From Candidatus Marispirochaeta associata (GTDB taxonomy: Bacteria; Spirochaetota; Spirochaetia; JC444; Marispirochaetaceae), in contig JWTM01000424.1 in the NCBI GenBank assembly GCA_001749745.1, forward strand, positions 434,001 to 498,000: a DNA stretch of 64,000 nt, given 5' to 3'. Below are positions 43,883 to 54,743 of this stretch, one piece after another (position 1 is the first letter of the stretch; every line of letters begins with the position of its first letter). The notes below the pieces were generated by a model. It had not been told where the DNA came from, made no database searches, and saw nothing but the letters and a program-made list of their open reading frames with translations. A program made the translations under genes and the position numbers.

Positions 43883-45962
43883 TCAAAGGCTATAAGGTCG
43901 AGGGATTGAGCTGCGCCATGTGCGCCGAGGCGATCCGGGAAGAGATTGGTAAGCGGGAAGATCTTCAGGATGCATCCCTTCAATTCGATCTGGGGATAAT
44001 TCGCATTCGCCCGGAGGATTACGCCGAGGTCCAGGGCATAATCGACGATATCGAACCGGGGGCACGGATCATTGATCCCGAGGAAGAGGAACGACCCGAA
44101 GCTGAGGCCAAGAATCCCCTGTTAAGGATTCTTGCGTCGGCTCTTCTGTTTGCAATCGGGGTTGCTTTCAATAGCAGGATTGCACCCTTGGCGAACGGCT
44201 GGGGGCTCTATCTGGTCTTGGTTCCTTCCTTTCTTTTAGCCGGATGGCCGGTCCTGCAAGGGGCGATCCGAAACTTGATTACCGGCCGGCTCTTGGATGA
44301 GCTCTTCCTGATGAGTTTTGCCTCAATCGGCGCCTTGCTGATCGGCGAACCCCACGAGGCGGCGGGGGTAATGATATTCTATGCCGTAGGCGAGGCCCTG
44401 CAGGAGCGGGCCCTCTCCAAGTCTCGCACCGCTATTCGTTCTCTGATGAAGCTTCGGCCCGATACCGTGCGCCTTATGGTCGACGGGAAGAGTCGCACGG
44501 TCGACCCGGAGGGGGTCGCCCCGGGGGCGCTGATCGAGGTCCGACCGGGTGAAACGGTGCCCTTGGACGGGGTGGTGGAGGCGGGAGAATCGGCCTTCGA
44601 TACCTCGGCCCTCACCGGCGAGTCGGTTCCCCGGGCTGTTTATCCCGGCGGCGAGGCGGCTGCAGGCTTCATCAACGAGGGCGGACGCCTCTTGATCCGC
44701 ACTACCAAGTTTTTCGGCGAGAGTTCGGTGGCGAAGATCATCGCGGTAACCGAGCATGCGGCCGAAAGGAAGGCCAAGACAGAACGGCTGATGACCCGCA
44801 TCGCCCGGGTCTATACCCCGCTGATTATGATTGCGGCCCTTCTGACGGCGCTGATTCCGCCCCTCTTCTTCGACGCTGCGCTGATTGAGTGGATCCATCG
44901 GGCGCTGGTTATCACTGTTATCTCCTGCCCTTGTGCGTTGGTAATATCGATCCCGCTGGCCTATTTCGCCGGTATTGGAGCTTCGTCGCAGAACGGAATT
45001 CTAGTCAAAGGCGCGGAGGTCTTCGATCGTCTGAAGAATCTGGAGCGTGTCGTTTTCGACAAAACCGGAACCCTGACCAAGGGAGAGTTTCGATTGCTGA
45101 AGTTCTTGCCGGCCGACGGGGTAGAGGAGATCGAGCTCCTGCGCTTGGCCGCCGGAGCGGAGGCTTATTCGACCCATCCCATCGCCGGGGCGATCCGGAC
45201 GGCCCATGCGGAACGGAGCGACGAGGCTCCGCCGGAACCGACGGAGTTTGCAGAAATCAAGGGTTCGGGGATCCGGGCTTATCTTGAAGGCAGACTAATC
45301 CTGGTCGGAACGGCCCGCTTTCTGACCGAGGAGGGAGTCGCTCTGCCGGAGGCGGCGGTTCCCGGACAAGCGGTCTATCTTGCCGCGGACGGAAGCTATC
45401 AGGGCGGCCTGCTTATCGACGACGAGCCCCGGCCGGAGGGCGCCGCAAGCCTCGCTGCCCTTCGCCGCTCGGGAGTCCGGCGGATTGAGATGCTCAGCGG
45501 CGACGAGCCTGAGCGGGCGGCTAAGACGGCGGAAAGCCTGGGTCTCGACGGCTACCGGGCGGGACTGCGCCCCGAGGAGAAGCTCGATGCCTTAGAGGGA
45601 ATGATGCACGCTTCCCCAGGACTTACCGCCTTCGTCGGGGACGGGATCAACGACGCCCCGGTTATTATGCGGGCCGATGTGGGCATCGCCATGGGGGGCG
45701 TCGGCTCCGATGCTGCGGTGGAGGCCGCCGATCTGGTCGTGATGGACGACAGCCTCTCCCGCATCCCGACGGCGATCAAGATCGCCAGGGCTACCCGGCG
45801 CATCGTCTGGCAGAATATCCTCTTCGCCGCCGGTTTCAAGCTGCTTTTCATCGTGCTCGGCGCCGCCGGAAGCATCGGGATGGGCCCGGCGGTCGTGGCC
45901 GACGTCGGCGTCGCCCTGGTGGCCGTGCTGAACGCCAGCCGCCTGCTGCGGATGCGATTCGC

Positions 45963-45966
<4 letters not shown>
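43879..45966 (+). CDS. zntA: Zinc/cadmium/lead-exporting P1B-type ATPase
   Basis: 695 residues. An N-terminal HMA domain has metal Cys12 and Cys15 (GLSCAMCAEAI). The membrane metal site is CPC in VISCPCALVISIP near residue 352, the phosphorylation site is FDKTGTLTKGEF, followed by THPIAGAI (HP motif) and GDGINDAPVI. The set CPC plus HMA plus an adjacent zinc sensor indicates Zn/Cd/Pb export rather than copper. It is translationally coupled to the repressor. The stop is shared with the convergent typA gene through CTAG. Metal choice between ZntA and CadA names cannot be settled from sequence. Confidence 0.93.
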
Positions 45967-47795
<1,829 letters not shown>

Positions 47796-47906
47796 CTCTA
47801 TGGGTATCCTTGTCTATCGGTGATTGGGATGGCAGCGGTAGGAGGGCTGCGTTGCGAGGTATAGTACTCCGAAGGCGGCTCGGGTGTCTATTGCTCGAGA
47901 CGAGCC

Positions 47907-49475
47907 CTAGTCCTTACTCTCCTGACAGACTCCGGGCGTCTCCTCTTCCTCAGGCGCCTCGCCGGACCGTATCCCCGCCATCAGAAGTCCCAGGGACTGA
48001 ATGTCGGTCTCAGAGCGGTGGAACACGTCCATGATCTCCCCCTCGTAGATAACAGCTATTCGGTCGGAGAGGCCGTAGAGTTCGTCCAGGTCTTCGCTGG
48101 TCAGGAGAATCGCCGTCCCTTCGTCCCGCTGACGGAGCAGCTGCTGATGAATATACTCCGCCGCACCGATGTCGACTCCCCGGGTAGGTTGAGCCGCTAC
48201 CAGCACCGAGGGCTTCCGGGAGAGCTCCCTGGCCATGATAAGCTTCTGAATGTTTCCCCCCGAGAGATTCTTGATCGGGGTATCGAGGGTAGGCGTTTTA
48301 ACTGAATAACTTTTAACCAGTGCCTTGGCATGGTCGGACATGCTGGCGAAATCGAGGAAGATCCCTTTGCGGAACTGTTTCTCCTTGTGGTCGTGGAGAA
48401 AGATATTATCCTGAACACTGAAGTCTCTGATGGCGCCGTCGAGCATTCGCTCCTCGGGGATAATTGCTACTCCCGCTTCGATGCGCTGGTTGAGCTTCAT
48501 CTCGGTAATCTCTTCGCCGTTGAGCTTGATGCTCCCCGCATCGCATTTGCGAACTCCGATTAGGCATTCGGCCAACTCCAGCTGGCCGTTGCCGGAGACC
48601 CCCGCAAGCCCCAGGATCTCCCCGGAGTGTACCTGGAGATTTACCCCCCGCACCGCTTCTACGCCCCGATCGCCGGTAGCTCGAAGGGCTTCTATCTCCA
48701 GGCGCACCGGACCCGGATGGTATTCCCGGTGTTCGATCTCCTTTAACTCCCGTCCGACCATCATGGTGGCCAGGTCGTGTCTGCTGACCCCCTCGGCAGG
48801 TCTGGTTCCGATATGCTTCCCGTCCCGCAGTACGGTAATTCGGTCGCAGAGGGCGGTAACTTCATGCAGCTTGTGGGAGATAAAGACCAGTCCGTGTCCC
48901 TCTTTGACCATCTTCTTGAGCACCGCGAAGAGATCGTCCACCTCCTGGGGGGTCAGTACGGCGGTGGGCTCGTCGAGGATGATAATCCCGGCTCCCCGGT
49001 AGAGGGCTTTGATGATCTCCACTCGCTGTTGTTCACCCACCGAGAGGTGGGAGACCAGGTCGTTGGGATTAACCTTGAGACCGTAATCCGATGAGAGGTC
49101 GCAGATACGATCGCTGACGCTGGACAAGTCGAGTTTGACCTTCGAGTTCCCCGGGTTAGCAAGGGCGACGTTCTGGGCGACGGTCATGGTGGGAACGAGC
49201 ATGAAGTGCTGATGGATCATGCCGATACCGATGTCCAACGCATCCTTGGGAGAAACGAAGTGCTGCTCCTCTCCATCGATGTAGATCGAACCGGCGTCGG
49301 GGGCGTGCATTCCGTAGAGAACCTTCATCAGGGTGCTCTTGCCGGCGCCGTTCTCGCCTAAAAGCGCATGAACTTCGCCCGCCTGTAAATCAAAATCGAT
49401 ATGATCACACGCCAATACTCCGGGAAACCGCTTTACGATTCCCTCCATTTTGACGCTCTGTATCATGCTGGACAT
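47907..49475 (-). CDS. Nucleoside-type ABC transporter ATPase (two ABC domains)
   Basis: 522 residues. The first domain has GENGAGKSTLMK, the signature LSVGEQQRVEIIKAL and IIILDEPTAVLTPQEVD. The second has the degenerate P-loop GVSGNGQLELAECL and signature LSGGNIQKLIMAREL, as in NupA/YufO-like ATPases. It drives the importer formed by two permeases and a BMP-family binding protein. GGGGGGA lies four bases before the ATG. It is the last gene of the operon and is separated from the binding-protein gene by a long palindrome. Residues after about 500 form a Glu-rich tail. Confidence 0.93.
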   Translation of the reverse strand: MSSMIQSVKMEGIVKRFPGVLACDHIDFDLQAGEVHALLGENGAGKSTLMKVLYGMHAPDAGSIYIDGEEQHFVSPKDALDIGIGMIHQHFMLVPTMTVAQNVALANPGNSKVKLDLSSVSDRICDLSSDYGLKVNPNDLVSHLSVGEQQRVEIIKALYRGAGIIILDEPTAVLTPQEVDDLFAVLKKMVKEGHGLVFISHKLHEVTALCDRITVLRDGKHIGTRPAEGVSRHDLATMMVGRELKEIEHREYHPGPVRLEIEALRATGDRGVEAVRGVNLQVHSGEILGLAGVSGNGQLELAECLIGVRKCDAGSIKLNGEEITEMKLNQRIEAGVAIIPEERMLDGAIRDFSVQDNIFLHDHKEKQFRKGIFLDFASMSDHAKALVKSYSVKTPTLDTPIKNLSGGNIQKLIMARELSRKPSVLVAAQPTRGVDIGAAEYIHQQLLRQRDEGTAILLTSEDLDELYGLSDRIAVIYEGEIMDVFHRSETDIQSLGLLMAGIRSGEAPEEEETPGVCQESKD

Positions 49476-49494
49476 GACTTCCCCCCAAGAAGCG

Positions 49495-49524
49495 AGGAGT
49501 ACCGGTCTTAAGACCGGTACTCCT
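49495..49524 (-). other. Perfect 30-base palindrome between binding-protein and ATPase genes
   Basis: Two 15-base arms with no loop (AGGAGTACCGGTCTT and its complement). In RNA it gives a very stable hairpin between the two genes of the operon, with no T run after it. It may stabilise the upstream message or reduce ATPase expression; a protein-binding role cannot be excluded. Confidence 0.85.
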
Positions 49525-49544
49525 TAAGGATTGCTAGACTCTTT

Positions 49545-50549
49545 TTATCTGGCCTGAATGGATCCGTCCTTGATCCCTTCAATAGCCTCTTCCGCGGCGG
49601 CTTTCGCTGCGGCGGGAATATCCATGCCGGGGTTGAAGGACATCTTCAATCCGCCGTTTTCCAGGGTCAGTACATAGGCATCGCCGCCGAACTTACCCGC
49701 TTCCCGGTTGGCGATGATCTCTTTGATCATACCGGTCCAGTCGTAGACCTGGGAGCAGACAACCAGCTCGGGAGCCAGTTCGGTCTGATCGGCCTGAGTT
49801 CCGAACCAGTAGACATCCCCGGCTTGCTTGGCGACGCCGATGGAACCGACCACGGACTGGGAAGAGCCGGTGAGGGCCTTGGCGCCGTTGTCCACATGGG
49901 TTTTTGCCGCGGCGGTCATTAGGGCCACGTCGGAGAAGCTTCCGGTCCAGGTCTTCGAGACGGAGATCGAGGAATCAACCGAAGCGACGCCGTTCACGAA
50001 ACCGTCGATATAGGTCTTCGCATCACCCACTTCGATAGGTCCGGTTACGCCGACCTTCTTGCTGTCGCCGGCCATGTAGGCAGCCAATACGCCGTTTACA
50101 TAGCCTCCCTGCTCGGCGGCAGCGGTGTAGGCGTAGACGTTATCGAGGCCGAAGGTGTTGACGTCCGTTCCCCAGGGGAATACCGTTTCGGGGAAATCGG
50201 GGGCGATCTCCTGGATCAGGGAACCGTACTGAGATCCGTGCCCGATAACGATATCGTAGCCCTGAGCTGCGTAGTCCCGCAGGGCCGAACCGGCATCGGG
50301 TACATTGAACATATTCTCGGAATAGACGATTTCCAGGGCCTCGGGTCCGCCCATCTCGTCTTGTACGCTGATCAGCGCGTCATAAATCGACTGACTGAAG
50401 GCCACATCGGTAATCGCGCTGGGCATGACTACGGCGATCCGCAAGGGCTCGTCGCCCGAAGCCGCCGTCTCCTGCTCGCCGCCGGCAAAAACCATCGCGG
50501 CGCTCATCATCAGAATGATCAGGACCGATACCCACTTACTCATTTTCAT
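49545..50549 (-). CDS. BMP-family (PnrA-like) periplasmic nucleoside or riboflavin binding protein
   Basis: About 334 residues. The signal peptide ends at Ala22 and the mature protein would start GGEQETAASG; there is no lipobox Cys, unlike the spirochaetal PnrA/RfuA lipoproteins. The BMP fold is seen in RIAVVMPSAITDVAFSQSIY, YDIVIGHGSQYGSLIQEIAP and VYDWTGMIKEII. It captures purine nucleosides or a related aromatic compound for the importer. Start at 50549 has GGAGG five bases upstream. The substrate is inferred from family only. Confidence 0.9.
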   Translation of the reverse strand: MKMSKWVSVLIILMMSAAMVFAGGEQETAASGDEPLRIAVVMPSAITDVAFSQSIYDALISVQDEMGGPEALEIVYSENMFNVPDAGSALRDYAAQGYDIVIGHGSQYGSLIQEIAPDFPETVFPWGTDVNTFGLDNVYAYTAAAEQGGYVNGVLAAYMAGDSKKVGVTGPIEVGDAKTYIDGFVNGVASVDSSISVSKTWTGSFSDVALMTAAAKTHVDNGAKALTGSSQSVVGSIGVAKQAGDVYWFGTQADQTELAPELVVCSQVYDWTGMIKEIIANREAGKFGGDAYVLTLENGGLKMSFNPGMDIPAAAKAAAEEAIEGIKDGSIQAR

Positions 50550-50623
50550 AGATTCCTCCATAGGAAATTATTTATCTCCGGCCGCTAAAGACCGGGGTTC
50601 ACCTTAATACGCCTACAGCCCTG

Positions 50624-51556
50624 CTAAGCCTCGCCCCGGAAGAAGCGTTTGTTCAAGGCTGCGGGCTGCTTGCCCCGGTTCACCGCACCGGTCAAGACAA
50701 TAATAGTCAGAATATAGGGAAACATAACCGCCAGACTGGCGGGAATATCCACGCCTAATACCTGCAGCCAGAGTTGCGTAGAGTTCGCTAAACTGAAGAG
50801 CAGCGCTCCTCCCAGGACCCCTATGGGCGTCCAGCCGCCGAAGTAGACCAGGGCGACGGCGATAAATCCCTGCCCGGCGGTGAGATTATCCTGAAACAGG
50901 TTCGAGATGGAGATCGAGATCGATGCTCCGGCCATCCCGGCCAGGACCGAACCGATGCAGACGCTTATATAGCGGATCTTGTCGACGCTGATTCCCACCG
51001 AATCTACCGCCGCCGGATTCTGACCCGCAGCCTTGATCTTCAGGCCCAGGGTCGTCCGTTCGATTACCCACCAGGCAATCGGTACCAGCGAAAAGGCGAT
51101 GTAGACCAGAATATTATGATTGAAGAGAATCTCGCCTAAGAAGGGGATATCCCCAAGCACGGGAATCTTAATCGGCTGGAAGCCGGTGACGGTCTTAACC
51201 GTCCCCACCAGCATCTTGAAGAGCAGGCTGGACATCCCCAGCCCGAACATCTGCAGGCCGATACCGCTGATTCCCTGCTGGGCCTTGAAGGTGACGCTGA
51301 CCAGGCTCATCAGGAGTCCCATCACCAGACCGGTGATCATCGCCACGAAGAGTCCGAGCCAGAGGTTGCCGGTGATTAAGGTTACATAGAAGGCGAGAAA
51401 CCCGGCTAGGAGCATAATACCGTCCACGCCCAGGTTCAGTACCCCCGAGAGCTGAGAAAAGGTCTCCCCCAGAGAGGCGAAGAGGAAGGGGGTTGCCATG
51501 GTAATCATCGTTCGCAGGATCCCGGCCAGGACGTTCAGGTTAAAAATAGAGTTCAT
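50624..51556 (-). CDS. Nucleoside-type ABC transporter permease (second)
   Basis: 310 residues, BPD_transp_2 family. SLGETFSQLSGVLNLGVDGI, MTGL-like helices and VDSVGISVDKIRYISVCIGS are typical of the NupQ/YufQ class. It pairs with the permease encoded upstream, whose stop overlaps its ATG by four bases. Together they form the channel of the four-gene importer. Confidence 0.92.
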   Translation of the reverse strand: MNSIFNLNVLAGILRTMITMATPFLFASLGETFSQLSGVLNLGVDGIMLLAGFLAFYVTLITGNLWLGLFVAMITGLVMGLLMSLVSVTFKAQQGISGIGLQMFGLGMSSLLFKMLVGTVKTVTGFQPIKIPVLGDIPFLGEILFNHNILVYIAFSLVPIAWWVIERTTLGLKIKAAGQNPAAVDSVGISVDKIRYISVCIGSVLAGMAGASISISISNLFQDNLTAGQGFIAVALVYFGGWTPIGVLGGALLFSLANSTQLWLQVLGVDIPASLAVMFPYILTIIVLTGAVNRGKQPAALNKRFFRGEA

Positions 51557-52695
51557 AGGAGTTTATCCTTAGGAGATGAAGCTGCAGTGGCGGCGATTCG
51601 TCGTTTCTTGATGATCCTCTGTATCCACAATTCGGAACCGGAGACGAAGAGCACCACCAGACCCAGGATCGCATTGATCAATGCGGCGGGAATCTGTACC
51701 CCCCGCTGCATCGTGTTGGCGCCCACTAAGAGTCCCCCGAAGAGAAGAGATGCCGGAATCAGCGCTATGGGATGCAGGCTGCCCAAGAGGGCGGCGACGA
51801 TACCGGTAAAACCGTATCCGCCGGTCGTTCCCTCGAGAATGCGGCGGTGAACCCCCATAACTTCGATGATTCCCGCCAGTCCCGAAAGGCTCCCGGCTAT
51901 GGTGAGGGCGAGCATCTGATTGAAGGGAACATTGATGCCGGAATAGCGGGAGGCTCTGGGATTCAGACCCACCGCCCTGATTTGGTAACCGACGGTGGTC
52001 CGCCAGAGGAAGATATAGACCAGCACCGCAAAAATGAGCGCCACGAAGAGTCCCGTGTGGAGCATGGTGCGGGGGATAAGCCTCGTAAGCCAGGCGTTCT
52101 CCGGCAGTCTGGCCGATTGAGCCAGGAAGGTGCCCGCTTCGATCCCTTTGGGATCCATCATCGGTCCCTGAAGGAGGAAATTCATAAACTGCAGGGCGAT
52201 CGAGTTGAGCATAATGGTACTCAGAATCTCGTTTACCTTATACCGCGCCTTTAAAAAGCCGGGTATGAAGCCCCACATGGCTCCGGCGACGAGACCGGCG
52301 GCCATCGCCATCGGGATAAGGGCGAATCGGGGAAATTCTGGAAAGGTAAGGGTGACCCAGGTGCCGGCTATGGCTCCCAGGATGATCTGCCCTTCGCCCC
52401 CGACGTTTATTACGCTGGCCCTGAAGGCGATACAGATGCCCAGCCCAACCAGCAGGAGGGGCGTCGCCTTGACCAGACTCTGGGAGAGGGCGTTTATCGA
52501 GCCGAAGCCTCCCTTGAAAAGATAGGCGTAGGCGGTCAAGGGATTCGCCTTGATCAGGAGAAGGATCACGGCACTGACCAGGAGCGCGGCAAAAACGCCG
52601 ACAAAGGGGATAAAGGTACGCAGTCCGAACTCAAACCAATCCCGCTCGGGTCGGGATGATGGGGAAGGGCGCTTTTCTGCAACGGGCTCTGACAT
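51553..52695 (-). CDS. Nucleoside-type ABC transporter permease (first)
   Basis: 380 residues, BPD_transp_2 family, NupP/YufP class, with a ~25-residue cytoplasmic N-terminus. Stretches such as SLVKATPLLLVGLGICIAFR, INVGGEGQIILGAIAG and GLNPRASRYSGINVPFNQML are diagnostic. First gene of the operon permease-permease-binding protein-ATPase, an unusual order since the binding protein usually comes first. AAGAGG lies seven bases before the ATG. Confidence 0.92.
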   Translation of the reverse strand: MSEPVAEKRPSPSSRPERDWFEFGLRTFIPFVGVFAALLVSAVILLLIKANPLTAYAYLFKGGFGSINALSQSLVKATPLLLVGLGICIAFRASVINVGGEGQIILGAIAGTWVTLTFPEFPRFALIPMAMAAGLVAGAMWGFIPGFLKARYKVNEILSTIMLNSIALQFMNFLLQGPMMDPKGIEAGTFLAQSARLPENAWLTRLIPRTMLHTGLFVALIFAVLVYIFLWRTTVGYQIRAVGLNPRASRYSGINVPFNQMLALTIAGSLSGLAGIIEVMGVHRRILEGTTGGYGFTGIVAALLGSLHPIALIPASLLFGGLLVGANTMQRGVQIPAALINAILGLVVLFVSGSELWIQRIIKKRRIAATAASSPKDKLL

Positions 52696-52732
52696 CGAAG
52701 GACCTCTTCAGAACGATAAATGACCTTAGAGT

Positions 52733-52761
52733 AGAGTAGATGAGGCCCGCCCCCTCGTCAA
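52733..52761 (-). promoter_or_regulatory. Candidate promoter of the nucleoside importer operon
   Basis: Minus strand TTGACG (52756-52761), 17 bases, TACTCT (52733-52738), about 40 bases before the first permease. The -35 is good, the -10 weak. No purine riboswitch motif was seen in the leader. Confidence 0.4.
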
Positions 52762-52816
52762 GAATATATTTAAAAATAAACAAGTAATTTGAGCATTTAT
52801 TATCGATATGCTAGTT

Positions 52817-52845
52817 TTTCTAGGTTCATTTTTTAATACTATAAT
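52817..52845 (+). promoter_or_regulatory. Candidate promoter of the NSS symporter operon
   Basis: TTTCTA, 17 bases, TATAAT (52840-52845). It predicts a leader of about 115 bases before the GTG at 52966, which contains the inverted repeat GAGTAA-N12-TTACTC (52897-52920). No known riboswitch was recognised there. Confidence 0.4.
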
Positions 52846-52965
52846 TTTCACTCTTTCTACAAGCATCGCATTATCCTGTCTTCTCTGATCGGTCTTGAGT
52901 AAATCCCTTGGCGCTTACTCTATTTATTGGTATGGTGGCGGCCGATTAATTTTTGGAGTAGAACT

Positions 52966-54561
52966 GTGGAAAAACGACAACAGTGGGGAACCCGGCTCGG
53001 TTTTATTATGGCCGCCGTCGGTTCCGCTATCGGACTGGGAAATATCTGGCGTTTCCCGTATCAGGCCTACAGCAACGGCGGGGGCACCTTCCTTATCCCC
53101 TATTTTGTGGCGATGTTAACAGCAGGCATTCCCATTCTCATCCTTGAGTTCGGTCTCGGTCACCGCTATCGCGGCGGTGCGCCCACGGTCTTCGCCCGGC
53201 TGACCCGGAACAAACCGTCCCTGCAGAGTTTTGAATGGCTCGGCTGGTGGCAGATTATGGTTGCCTTTGTGATCGCCACTTACTATGTGATTATCATCGC
53301 CTGGACCATTTCCTATACCGTCCTGGCCTTTAGCGGCGCCTGGGGCGATGCTACGGGAGTTTTCTTCTTCTCCTCGTTTCTGCAGGTTTCAAGCTCGCCT
53401 CTTGTTGCGGGGGGGATCAACTGGCCGGTTATGGCCGCCCTCCTCGCGGTCTGGCTTATCGGCTGGTACATCCTCTACAACGGTGTTTCGAAGGGGATCG
53501 AAGCCGCCAACAAGATCTTCATGCCTACCTTGATTGTGTTGATCCTCTTTCTTACCGTTCGGAGTCTCTTCCTCGACGGAGCCGCGACTGGTCTCGACTG
53601 GCTCTTCAAGCCGGATTTTACCAAGCTGTGGGATGTTTCGGTCTGGACCAGCGCCTACGGACAGATCTTCTTCTCCATGAGCATCGGCTTCGCGATCATG
53701 ATTACCTATTCCAGTTACCTGCCGGAGGATTCGGACATAGTCAATAACGGCTTCATGACCGGGCTCCTCAATTGCGGTTTCAGCGTACTGGCCGGGATCA
53801 TGGTCTTTGCCATCCTGGGACACATGGCTCACATTCAGGGGGTCGGCGTCGATCAGGTAGTCTCCTCGGGAATCGGTCTGGCCTTCGTCACTATTCCCAA
53901 GGCGATCAACACCATGCCCGCCCCATGGCTTCTGGGACCGCTTTTCTTTCTCTCCCTGACGATCGCCGGGCTCTCTTCGTCCATCTCGATCAACGAGACG
54001 GTAATCGCCAGCTTTGTCGACAAGTTCGGCTTTGATCGCCGTAAAACGGTAAGTCTCTTTTGCCTGATCGGGTTTTTGGTCAGTACGGTCTATGCGACCG
54101 GGGCGGGTATCTTTGTCCTCGATATCGTCGATCATTTTATCAATAATTTCGGCATCCTCTTCACCGGTCTGGCCGAGATTATCCTTCTTTCCTGGATCTT
54201 CAAGCTGGACGACGAGAAGCTGCATATCAATCCCATCTCCGATTTTTCGGTCGGCCCCTGGTGGAACTTCGGGTTGAAGATACTTACTCCGGCGATCCTC
54301 GGCGGGATGGCCGTTACCAATTTCGCCGAGGAGATGAAGATCGGTATCGGATCATTGGTGGCGCACATAAATGGATTGGAACCGCTCTCCGCCGCGGGGA
54401 TCGAGCTTACCGCAGCCCAGGTTTCGCCCGGATACGGAGGCTATGATTCTCTGCCCCTCTTTCTCTACGGCTGGCTGATTATTCTGGCTACTATCCTGGG
54501 TGCCTTTTTGCTGCAGCGGACGAAAGGACACAGCCTGCATATTGAGGAGGAAACTGTATGA
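52966..54561 (+). CDS. Sodium-dependent NSS-family amino-acid symporter
   Basis: About 531 residues with 11-12 helices. The first helix holds the sodium and substrate signature GFIMAAVGSAIGLGNIWRFP, followed by YQAYSNGGGTFLIPY; LSSSISINETVIASFVDKFG carries the helix-8 sodium ligands. It imports neutral amino acids with Na+ (the family includes MetP, TnaT and MhsT). A GTG start at 52966 has GGAG seven bases upstream. The stop overlaps the ATG of a 35-residue membrane peptide, as in methionine/alanine transporters of the MetPS type. Confidence 0.93.
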   Translation: MEKRQQWGTRLGFIMAAVGSAIGLGNIWRFPYQAYSNGGGTFLIPYFVAMLTAGIPILILEFGLGHRYRGGAPTVFARLTRNKPSLQSFEWLGWWQIMVAFVIATYYVIIIAWTISYTVLAFSGAWGDATGVFFFSSFLQVSSSPLVAGGINWPVMAALLAVWLIGWYILYNGVSKGIEAANKIFMPTLIVLILFLTVRSLFLDGAATGLDWLFKPDFTKLWDVSVWTSAYGQIFFSMSIGFAIMITYSSYLPEDSDIVNNGFMTGLLNCGFSVLAGIMVFAILGHMAHIQGVGVDQVVSSGIGLAFVTIPKAINTMPAPWLLGPLFFLSLTIAGLSSSISINETVIASFVDKFGFDRRKTVSLFCLIGFLVSTVYATGAGIFVLDIVDHFINNFGILFTGLAEIILLSWIFKLDDEKLHINPISDFSVGPWWNFGLKILTPAILGGMAVTNFAEEMKIGIGSLVAHINGLEPLSAAGIELTAAQVSPGYGGYDSLPLFLYGWLIILATILGAFLLQRTKGHSLHIEEETV

Positions 54562-54665
54562 GCGGAGCGGCGCTTATTATGATGATCTTCGGATTGAGCG
54601 TAACCTGGGGCGGTGCCGCCTTCTTCCTGTTCCTGGCCGTAAGGAAACAACAGCGGAGCAAGTAG
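54558..54665 (+). CDS. metS: MetS-like small subunit of the NSS symporter (35 residues)
   Basis: A 35-codon gene, MSGAALIMMIFGLSVTWGGA followed by AFFLFLAVRKQQRSK: one membrane helix with a basic C-terminal end, matching the small subunits of methionine/alanine NSS importers. It begins in the ATGA overlapping the symporter stop, with GGAGG before it. In the Corynebacterium MetP/MetS pair the small subunit is required for transport. It is easily missed by gene finders because of its length. Confidence 0.85.
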   Translation: MSGAALIMMIFGLSVTWGGAAFFLFLAVRKQQRSK

Positions 54666-54743
54666 CGCTTGCTTCCTGCCGACGTGGGGTATACACTATT
54701 CCAGTCGCTTAGCCGACAGATGTTTTACTAAGTGAGGAATGGA

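Noticed and set aside
52696..52965. Purine riboswitch for the nucleoside importer or SAM riboswitch for the MetPS-like symporter
   Set aside because: Neither leader shows the conserved core of these riboswitches; only a promoter and a short inverted repeat were found.
53389..54225. Minus-strand open frame of 278 codons opposite the NSS symporter
   Set aside because: Charged, low-complexity antisense translation of membrane-helix codons.
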